Shown here: positions 1 to 6,094 of the stretch, one piece after another
How the letters are laid out: the number at the start of each line of letters is the position of its first letter
Position numbering within the stretch: the first letter of the stretch is position 1
NCBI GenBank assembly: GCA_001839685.1
Contig: MLAK01001315.1
Coordinates: 12,132 to 22,774 of the forward strand
Origin: Tritrichomonas foetus
Taxonomy: Eukaryota; Parabasalia; Tritrichomonadida; Tritrichomonadidae
DNA length: 10,643 nucleotides
Direction of reading: 5' to 3'
The notes under the pieces: model-generated
Databases searched by the model: none
Seen by the model: the letters and a program-made list of their open reading frames with translations, nothing else
What the model was told of the DNA's origin: nothing
Translations under genes and position numbers: made by a program

Positions 1-180
1 AATGCAATAACAACATTATTAATGCAACAACAATATAATGAATGCATTGAGAATATAATGAATGCAATGACAACATTATTAATGCAATAACAACATAATG
101 AATGCAATGACAACATAATGAATGTAATGACAACACAATGAATGAATTTACAACTTACATCATGAATTTACAAAATTTCT
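1..180. repeat. 20-bp minisatellite, 7 clear plus 2 degenerate copies
   Basis: The sequence is periodic at exactly 20 bp from base 1. The unit is close to AATGCAATRACAACATAATG and begins at 1, 21, 41, 61, 81, 101 and 121. Two further units at 141 and 161 keep the period but have diverged to AATGAATTTACAAC-type sequence. Copies vary at a few fixed positions, for example ending in ATTATT or ATAATG, which suggests old duplication with later exchange. The unit is not a multiple of three, so it is not a protein repeat. The array is cut by the left edge, so its true length is unknown. Confidence 0.95.
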
Positions 181-579
181 TCATTTATATATTCAATAAT
201 TAATTTCTTTATTCATTTATAAACCTTAAAAAGGAAAGAGAAAAATTCAATTTCATTTTTAAAAAATTTGAATACTTTTTTTTTTACATTCAATTTCGAT
301 TTTTTTTTTTTCTATACATAGGAAAAAATACATACAAAAAATTGAAAATAACTCAAAAACCCGAACTTTTTGAGTGCATCTCTCAAATCGTCGGCGGTTA
401 TCCGGGAGTACCTATATCACTAATTCAATTTCTTCTTTTTTAGTGTGTGAATGAAATTTTACATGAATCATAAAAGTCAAATTCAAGAAAAAAACTGCAA
501 AATTTCAAAGGTCCCATAACAAAAAATAATGTAAAATATGACATTTCAGAATGTTATGCAACTTTTTAAATAGTTTATT
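181..579. other. AT-rich spacer with homopolymer tracts and a GC-richer hairpin patch
   Basis: This is the interval between the minisatellite and the end of the macro-domain gene. It holds long A and T runs (about 286-312), then an abrupt GC-richer patch at about 360-410 (14 G or C of 20 bases at 389-408). The patch contains CTCAAAAA (352-359), TTTTTGAG (367-374) and CTCAAA (382-387). The middle arm can pair with either flank, giving an 8-bp stem with a 7-nt loop or a 6-bp stem with a 7-nt loop. No known RNA family was recognised. Short reading frames cross the patch on both strands but cannot be assigned. Confidence 0.5.
574..579 (-). terminator. Putative poly(A) signal AATAAA of the macro-domain gene
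   Basis: Read on the minus strand, AATAAA follows directly after the TAG stop of the macro-domain gene. Trichomonad mRNAs are known to use a UAAA-type cleavage signal at or just after the stop codon, which fits. The assignment rests on position and sequence only. Confidence 0.45.
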
Positions 580-1350
580 CTATTCTTTCGTTTCATCTTT
601 AGATTCTTCTTCTTTTGGTGTCTCTTTTTTCGGTTTTTCTTCTTTTTTAGGTTCTCCTTCTTCTTCTGGCTCAGCGGATGACTTTTCAAGTTCCTCTTTT
701 GAAAGCGGGAAGTATGTGTGAACAAGATTATAGTAAACATTTACATCTCTTGGCTCAAAAACGACAAAAATCACACGATCAGTATGCTCCTGATTTGTTT
801 TATCTTCAAGCCATTGACGGACAGTATTCAAAGCAACATGTGTGGCTGGCGTGATTGGATATCCATATATTCCGGTAGATATGCAGCATAATCCAACACT
901 TCGGATTTTCTCGCCGTCAATATAATTGAGCGTTGATTTGTAAGCGCTTTCGAGTTTGTCTGGTTTTTCGCCGATTGGACCTACTGCATGGATGACATAT
1001 TTTGCTGGAAGTTTGAATCCGGGAGTGAGGGCGGCACCACCTGTAGGACATGGTGATACCTTTTCGCAAGCGGTAGCGAGTTCTGGACCTGCTGCTGAAT
1101 GAATGACGCCACAAATTCCGCCTCCTGGATGGAGGCCGGAATTTGCAGCATTGACAATAGCATCAGCAGCAAGAGAAGATGAATCGCCTCTCATCCAGAA
1201 AGACACTTTTGAGTTGATAATAGCGTTGGGTTCGAATTTTGGTTTTGTTCCGGCTGGGATTGGATGATCTGCGAGCGAATCTGGACCTGCGACACTCCAT
1301 GTTGGGAGTTCATCAAGAGTCATAACTTTCCTGGGCTTACCTCGAAACAT
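580..1350 (-). CDS. MacroD-type macro domain protein (ADP-ribose binding, possible ADP-ribosyl hydrolase)
   Basis: The 256-residue protein carries a full macro domain at about residues 45-215. Visible motifs are DAIVNAAN (63-70), the glycine loop GGGICGVIH (76-84), the LPAKYVIHAVGP strand (114-125) and the phosphate loop CISTGIYGYP (156-165). These place it in the MacroD1/MacroD2 group, whose members bind ADP-ribose and remove mono-ADP-ribose from acidic residues or deacetylate O-acetyl-ADP-ribose. The NAAN asparagines are kept. The Asp that MacroD enzymes normally carry in GGGGVDG is Cys80 here, so hydrolase activity is uncertain. A Lys/Glu-rich tail follows (about 217-256), probably disordered. 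I place the start at the first real ATG (1350); the frame opens one codon earlier with TTG, which is unlikely in a eukaryote. No signal peptide is visible, so a cytosolic or nuclear location is inferred. It is divergent from the GH47-like gene. Confidence 0.93.
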   Translation of the reverse strand: MFRGKPRKVMTLDELPTWSVAGPDSLADHPIPAGTKPKFEPNAIINSKVSFWMRGDSSSLAADAIVNAANSGLHPGGGICGVIHSAAGPELATACEKVSPCPTGGAALTPGFKLPAKYVIHAVGPIGEKPDKLESAYKSTLNYIDGEKIRSVGLCCISTGIYGYPITPATHVALNTVRQWLEDKTNQEHTDRVIFVVFEPRDVNVYYNLVHTYFPLSKEELEKSSAEPEEEGEPKKEEKPKKETPKEEESKDETKE

Positions 1351-1352
1351 CA

Positions 1353-1358
1353 AATTGA
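1353..1358 (-). promoter_or_regulatory. Possible initiator TCAATT of the macro-domain gene
   Basis: On the minus strand TCAATTTG directly precedes the ATG, giving a 6-nt leader if the A is +1. It departs from the known trichomonad initiator TCA(+1)Y(T/A) at the base after +1, so it is a weak match. It shares the divergent 201-bp region with the GH47-like gene. Confidence 0.3.
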
Positions 1359-1551
1359 TTTTTTAGAAATTTCACCTATTTTTTAATAATTTCTCCTTTT
1401 CATTTTGATATATCATTATATTTCAATACTTTATTCCAATATAATATATTTTTTCAATTCTTTTCTGGTCATTTTTCTGAAATCATCACTGGGAATAATA
1501 TCATATCTTTCAAACTTGGAAATTCAAAGTGATTAAACGGTCGCTATTTAA

Positions 1552-3102
1552 ATGCGCAAACATCCTCAAAGAAAAATTTCATATTTACTCATCTTTTTTG
1601 CATTAGATGTAATTGTATGCGTGTTTACCGCAATGTTCTTATTGATTTATACACCAGAACCAGGAAACAAATCTTTTGATCATGATCTAGATATTGATGA
1701 TCAAAATATTTACAACAACCAATTTTTGAATAAATTAAATATTACTGAATCTAAATGGTCACAAAAAATTCGATTTTTGCTTCAAGAATCATTTCTTGCA
1801 TATTTTTCTACATGTCAAAACAGTGATTATCTCCAACCAATTTCCAGAAATTGCATGAATAGTTCAGGACTTTCATTAACAACAATTGAATCACTTGAAG
1901 CTTTATATATCTCTGGCCTAAGAGATGAATATTTAGTTGCATCGAATTTCATTTTAAATGATTTTCATTTCACATCAAATAGTTTTCAAAACTTTCATGA
2001 AATGGGAACAAAAGTACTTGGTGGGTTAATTGGAATATATGGACTAACAAGTAATTATAAATATATTGAAAAAGCAATAGAATGTGCAGATTTAATGTTA
2101 ATTTCATTTTCAAATTCTATTCCATATCCATTAATTAATGGGAAAAAGTCAAAACCGATTAAATATGATTTTTTCAATGGGAATTTTTTAAGTGAATCAA
2201 GTGGCTTTATTTTAGAATTTACCGCACTTTCAAAAATTACAGGAAATAACAAATATATTAGTTTTGTTGAAAAATATCTTTCCTGTGTGAATTCATTAAT
2301 TAACAATGAGAAAACATTTCCTTCATTTCTTTCTGTTGATAAATGCTCAGTCATTGGCGACCATCGTGGATTTAATGGATTTACATTTTCTTTTATTGCA
2401 AATGTTATTCGTTTACATCTATATTCGCCAAATAAAATAACTTTAGAATTAGTTGATTTTATAATCAATTATTTCTCTAGATTCACCTCTTCTTCTACAT
2501 CTGATCAATTTTTGAAAAATGAAGATTTGAAAAATTCTTTTGATTCTTCTTTTTGCCAACTAACTCATCTTCTTGACAATCTAAAACTTAACCTTCATAC
2601 AATAAATCGTCAAAATGCTAATATTAATAGAGTTCGCCATATTGACAATGTGAATGAAATTCCTGCTAATATTAATAATGATGATGATCATTCGGATGTG
2701 AATTTTGATACAACTCATTATGAGATTATTCTTGAGAAGTTTCAGAAAATCTTGAAATCTGTGTGTAACAGTTTTTCTGTATTCTCTGAAAGTGATAGTG
2801 CATCAAAAAGCTTCTTTTCTAATAAGGAAATGAATTTTTATTATGGATCCGATCCTTTGGTGAATTATATTTTTTCTGGTAAGGAACTTGACCAATTAAG
2901 AATTTTAAATATTTTTGATCGAACAAAATGTGACTCCGCACAATGTGCTTTAATTAGTCAAAATCCAATTCTATATGATGATATCATGCCAAGTGAATCT
3001 CTTGGGAAATGGTTAAAATTCCTTTTTTTGGCATATTCTTCTGTTGATAATGATTTTGTGATTAATGAAGCAGGCCATTTAATCCCAAAAATTATTATCT
3101 AA
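1552..3102 (+). CDS. GH47-like (class I alpha-1,2-mannosidase fold) type II membrane protein, probably catalytically impaired
   Basis: The 516-residue protein has a basic N terminus and one hydrophobic segment (about residues 10-33), then a lumenal domain, as in ER/Golgi type II glycosidases. GH47 landmarks appear in order: DYLQPISRN (92-100), SLTTIESLEALYISGL (108-123), HEMGTKVLGGLIG (149-161), a YIEKAIECAD helix (171-180), SSGFILEFTALSKITG (216-231) and the C-terminal LGKWLKFLFL (484-493) with NEAGHLIP (505-512). GH47 enzymes trim alpha-1,2-mannose from N-glycans; EDEM relatives mark misfolded glycoproteins. The first catalytic acid aligns with Glu150. By eye, the MDHL aspartate is Thr338, the RPE glutamate is Asp434 at best, and the calcium-site Thr of NTEAHP is Asn505. 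A low-complexity Asn/Asp insertion lies at about 353-388. A lectin-like or pseudoenzyme role is inferred. The ATG at 1552 is the first in frame. Codons are strongly AT-biased. Confidence 0.75.
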   Translation: MRKHPQRKISYLLIFFALDVIVCVFTAMFLLIYTPEPGNKSFDHDLDIDDQNIYNNQFLNKLNITESKWSQKIRFLLQESFLAYFSTCQNSDYLQPISRNCMNSSGLSLTTIESLEALYISGLRDEYLVASNFILNDFHFTSNSFQNFHEMGTKVLGGLIGIYGLTSNYKYIEKAIECADLMLISFSNSIPYPLINGKKSKPIKYDFFNGNFLSESSGFILEFTALSKITGNNKYISFVEKYLSCVNSLINNEKTFPSFLSVDKCSVIGDHRGFNGFTFSFIANVIRLHLYSPNKITLELVDFIINYFSRFTSSSTSDQFLKNEDLKNSFDSSFCQLTHLLDNLKLNLHTINRQNANINRVRHIDNVNEIPANINNDDDHSDVNFDTTHYEIILEKFQKILKSVCNSFSVFSESDSASKSFFSNKEMNFYYGSDPLVNYIFSGKELDQLRILNIFDRTKCDSAQCALISQNPILYDDIMPSESLGKWLKFLFLAYSSVDNDFVINEAGHLIPKIII

Positions 3103-3138
3103 CAAAATTCGCCAAATTTTACTGAGCTTTGTTTGTAT

Positions 3139-3144
3139 TATAAA
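3139..3144 (+). terminator. Possible poly(A) signal TATAAA of the GH47-like gene
   Basis: TATAAA lies about 37 nt after the TAA stop, in the 221-bp gap between two convergent genes. Such hexamers are common by chance in DNA this AT-rich, so this is weak. Confidence 0.25.
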
Positions 3145-3297
3145 AGAAAAATATTTCTATCTTTAAATTTTATAAAATTTTAATTCATTTTCTCAGTTTG
3201 TCGAAAAGATATTCAGATTAATATGGTGTTGATAATTCTTATGAAATGGTTAAAAATAAAGACAAGAAGGTGAAAATATGTTGTTTTCATATCAATG

Positions 3298-3303
3298 TTT
3301 ATA
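3298..3303 (-). terminator. Possible poly(A) signal TATAAA of the small acidic protein gene
   Basis: Read on the minus strand, TATAAA lies about 20 nt past the TAA stop of the 135-residue gene, a distance that suits trichomonad 3' ends. Position is the only support. Confidence 0.3.
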
Positions 3304-3323
3304 AAATATCATATTCAGAAAAA

Positions 3324-3731
3324 TTATTCTTCATCAAGTAAAGATTCTGCTCGTGCTCGCAAGTTATTATTTACTCTCTGGAGATGTACAAGCTGTTTCC
3401 TGATTGACTGTACTCTAGGATTTTTTGCAAACTTCGGTTTTGATACAAGTGATAATATTTCTTCTGTTTCTGCGACCATTAAATCTATATCTTGAATAAT
3501 TAATTCAACATCATTTCCCAGTGGTTGACCATCATCATCGTCTTCTTCTTCGAACAATTCTTCCTCCTCGTCACCGTCTTGAATTATTGAAGATTTTGTC
3601 TGAGCTGGAGAAACCGAATGAAACGTGTCCAGAGCTGACCTGAAATCACGATAGAGCATACGAAGCTCTTTTTGTCTGTTCATAAAAGATATATCGCTGC
3701 GCAAGTCTGTCGAAAGAGAGGTATTATCCAT
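3324..3731 (-). CDS. Small acidic helical protein of unknown function
   Basis: I do not recognise a family for this 135-residue protein. It begins at a true ATG. It has an amphipathic N-terminal helix (about residues 15-38, RQKELRMLYRDFRSALDTF), an acidic run of Glu/Asp (53-67), and a long C-terminal helical stretch (about 74-134) with spaced Ile/Leu/Val and many charged residues, consistent with a coiled coil. There is no signal peptide or membrane segment. The acidic linker between two helices suggests a soluble adaptor or chaperone-like subunit, but that is inference. Codon use is more balanced than in the neighbouring AT-rich genes, which favours a real, expressed gene. It is convergent with the GH47-like gene and divergent from the armadillo-like gene across 120 bp. 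No clear initiator precedes it. Confidence 0.75.
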   Translation of the reverse strand: MDNTSLSTDLRSDISFMNRQKELRMLYRDFRSALDTFHSVSPAQTKSSIIQDGDEEEELFEEEDDDDGQPLGNDVELIIQDIDLMVAETEEILSLVSKPKFAKNPRVQSIRKQLVHLQRVNNNLRARAESLLDEE

Positions 3732-3851
3732 GAATCAATCTTTTTCTTAACGTACACAAGAAGGTTTTTTCTCATAAAAGTTTAAATGGTTTATGACAGA
3801 AATTAAATGCTTTACAAATATTTTCAAAGAAAATAACTCAAATATTGTAAG

Positions 3852-5186
3852 ATGTATTCAATCCAAATCATGGAATACAAAAATGTGAATTTTTCTTCTT
3901 CACATTTAATTTCACTAAAAGAAACAGAAATTCCATCTTATATAGATGATGAACAAAAAGAAAATACACAAAATAATCTTCCACAATATGTTCTAACAAA
4001 TTCTGCTTTCGTTGATTTTGACTTTTACGATTATTCTTCTTTATCAAAATTATCGACTTTTATATATCATTATGAAGTTATATTTGATGACAATTTTAAT
4101 TATTTAGATTTCTATGATAAAATTTTAGAAGTTTTACTTTCGTTCGACGGAAACCTTGTTCTTTTTTCTTCAAAATTGTTTCTTACAATATCCTATAAAT
4201 CAAGTTCTGTTACATCTTATCTTTCTACAAAAATTAGTGAAATAATCGCTGTTTTAAATGAATTCTTTAGGAACAAATATGTTTTGTTGTTAATTCAAAA
4301 CATCATTCTTGATCACCCTGCAACTGTACAAGAAATGTTAAATCTAAATATCCTTTCTATATTGTTAAAATCATCATTAAAAGCTAAAAGCAAATTTTTA
4401 AAAAACATTGTTTCTATTGTACAAACAATAACTTTAAATCCATCACTTTTAAACGAGTCTCAACTAAACAATTGTTTAGAATTAGTGAAATCTTGTTTAA
4501 AAAAGAATGATCAAGCAATCAATGAATCATTATTTAATATCATTTCTCATCTCCAAAAATGTTTTGATATTCCACCTGAATCTTTATTTGATGAAGAAAA
4601 TTTTCGAATCATGATAAACTCTTTATCTATTCATGTGAATACAATTCCAATTTTAAATACAATTTCTCATTTTCATGATGTTGAATTTGTTCATTTACTG
4701 TTGAATGAAAATTTTTATGATATTGCACTTTCTATTTTTCAAGATTCTAGTTTAGTTTGGGTTCATCTTTTAAATTATTTTCTTGTTCAAATTCAAGCTA
4801 GCCATGAATTAATTGAAGTATTTTTTCCTTTTTTACCAATAGCTTGTTCATTTTTAGATAAAACTCAGCTTAATATCAAAATATATATTTATAAATTTTT
4901 CTTAATTTGTCTCAAATATAATTTCCATTCACTTATCCAACAAAATTATTTTGAGGATGTATTTCGTGATATTTTTGACATGATAGAATGTTCATCTGAG
5001 CATGATTTTATAGTTGATTTCCTTAAACTTCTTATTTCTTTATCCAATAATCAAGAAATTATGGATTTTATTGGATATCATTCTGATTGCTACCAAGCAG
5101 TTTATGATCAACAATTCTCCAATAATCCAAAAATTTCAAAACATGCCAACATTTTAATTTCACTCTTTCAAAATATCAAAAAATGA
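3852..5186 (+). CDS. All-helical, armadillo/HEAT-like hypothetical protein
   Basis: This 444-residue protein has no catalytic motif I can name. From about residue 60 to the end it is a run of alternating hydrophobic helices such as LLLIQNIILDHPATVQEML and NTISHFHDVEFVHLLLNE, the texture of armadillo or HEAT-like solenoids. Trichomonad genomes encode many such divergent proteins. The N-terminal 60 residues are polar and probably flexible. No signal peptide or membrane segment is evident. A solenoid of this type would normally bind other proteins; the partner is unknown. Two starts are possible: ATG at 3852, or the second ATG at 3870 (residue 7). I kept the first. A variant initiator, TCAAAT at 3838-3843, would give a 12-nt leader. 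The gene is strongly AT-biased, like the GH47-like gene and unlike the macro-domain and CS-TPR genes. Confidence 0.8.
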   Translation: MYSIQIMEYKNVNFSSSHLISLKETEIPSYIDDEQKENTQNNLPQYVLTNSAFVDFDFYDYSSLSKLSTFIYHYEVIFDDNFNYLDFYDKILEVLLSFDGNLVLFSSKLFLTISYKSSSVTSYLSTKISEIIAVLNEFFRNKYVLLLIQNIILDHPATVQEMLNLNILSILLKSSLKAKSKFLKNIVSIVQTITLNPSLLNESQLNNCLELVKSCLKKNDQAINESLFNIISHLQKCFDIPPESLFDEENFRIMINSLSIHVNTIPILNTISHFHDVEFVHLLLNENFYDIALSIFQDSSLVWVHLLNYFLVQIQASHELIEVFFPFLPIACSFLDKTQLNIKIYIYKFFLICLKYNFHSLIQQNYFEDVFRDIFDMIECSSEHDFIVDFLKLLISLSNNQEIMDFIGYHSDCYQAVYDQQFSNNPKISKHANILISLFQNIKK

Positions 5187-5191
5187 CATTG

Positions 5192-5197
5192 TATAAA
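5192..5197 (+). terminator. Putative poly(A) signal TATAAA of the armadillo-like gene
   Basis: TATAAA starts 6 nt after the TGA stop. The closeness fits the trichomonad habit of placing a UAAA signal at or near the stop codon. Confidence 0.4.
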
Positions 5198-5275
5198 TTC
5201 GGGAATATAAGCTTTTCCTACTCTTTGAACGGTGTATATTATAGAAATATGTTAGTAAATACTATCTAGATTTAA

Positions 5276-5644
5276 ATTTTGGAACTTTGTAACATTTTTT
5301 TCATTCAAACATGGATAGAAGACCAAACAAACTTAGTTATATATAAGGCTCGTTGTGTCAAGAAAAATATGGTGATTCACAGATTGGGTGGCCAAATGGA
5401 AAAGAGACTGACTCTGCCATTTCTTGGAAAAAGAGTGTTAATGCCTTGATACTGGCATATAGTAAAATTTGAATATCTTGTTCTTTATAGTCATATATGT
5501 GGTGAAGGAGATAATATGCTAACATCAGCTTTTATCAAGCAAGAAAATGATCTAATTTTATGAGTTGGAGGAATTCCAACAATTGAAGTAATAGAACATT
5601 CTCAAAATCAAAAATGCTGATTTCATTTCCCAAAGCATTCTTAA
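5276..5644 (+). pseudogene. Possible decayed coding region, frame interrupted only by TGA
   Basis: One plus-strand frame runs about 120 codons from a TAA just before 5276 to a TAA at 5642-5644. Within it there is no TAA or TAG, but there are three TGAs, at 5447-5449, 5561-5563 and 5618-5620. The peptides read plausibly as protein (GQMEKRLTLPFLGKRVLMP, then ICGEGDNMLTSAFIKQEND, then VGGIPTIEVIEHSQNQKC). Each TGA could stand for an original TGG. A weak resemblance to the DDE region of ISXO2/Merlin-type transposases (an E-x-D then a GGI strand) was noticed but is not secure. The minus strand is also fairly open here, so the coding strand itself is uncertain. No function is assigned. Confidence 0.25.
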
Positions 5645-6094
5645 GTTATACAAACTATTTTGAAACATTTAAATAAAAAGCATTCATAAATAAAGTACAT
5701 TTTTTGATTTTTTTTCTCCCTTCCGTCTCTTCTATTTCGTTGGATATTATGGGAAATATTGGACAATAATTTAGAAAACAAAAACTAATACACATACCTT
5801 TAAAATAGTGGAAAGTTCTATTGTTTTGTAATAATTGCCAGCCATAAGATCCTAAAACAAACAAATAAATAAACGAAATAAAAAAGATTAACTCTATATT
5901 TATTATTAACAAAAAAACGCACATGATTATTTTCACTAAAAAAACTAGGATTATATTATTATACTGCTTCCTATATCTAAGAACAATATAATTGTCAAAT
6001 TTTCTTCACGAAAAATCAATCAACCAACGAAAAAGATAAGAAACACGATAAGATACCTAAAAAAAGGAAACAAGAGAGTAAAAATAGAAAGCTG
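5645..6094. other. AT-rich interval with a possible minus-strand mini-exon
   Basis: This lies between the TGA-broken frame and the end of the phosphatase gene. An 88-codon minus-strand frame from an ATG at 5924 is rich in Phe/Ile/Leu and looks like AT-rich noise. Inside it, in another frame, minus-strand 5845-5798 reads ATG then MAGNYYKTIELSTILK and abuts GTATGT, the trichomonad 5' splice consensus. No convincing 3' splice site of the ACTAACACACAG type was found downstream. Otherwise I see only A/T-rich tracts. Confidence 0.25.

Noticed and set aside
1..180. CRISPR array
   Set aside because: The 20-bp units abut directly with no unique spacers, and the genome is eukaryotic.
360..420. tRNA or spliceosomal RNA in the GC-richer patch
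   Set aside because: No T-arm or other tRNA box and no conserved U-snRNA sequence could be found.
546..740. Lys-rich minus-strand ORF overlapping the macro-domain gene
   Set aside because: It is a frame-shifted reading of the Lys/Glu-rich tail; the macro-domain frame is clearly the real one.
2055..2468. 137-codon minus-strand ORF inside the GH47-like gene
   Set aside because: It is antisense to conserved GH47 motifs and has no recognisable features.
5276..5644. Firm call of an ISXO2/Merlin transposase
   Set aside because: The resemblance rests on a few residues; no full DDE set, terminal inverted repeats or target duplications could be shown.
5655..5936. 93-codon hydrophobic minus-strand ORF
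   Set aside because: It opens with GTG (first ATG at 5924), is Phe/Ile/Leu-rich as random AT-rich DNA would be, and has no initiator before it.
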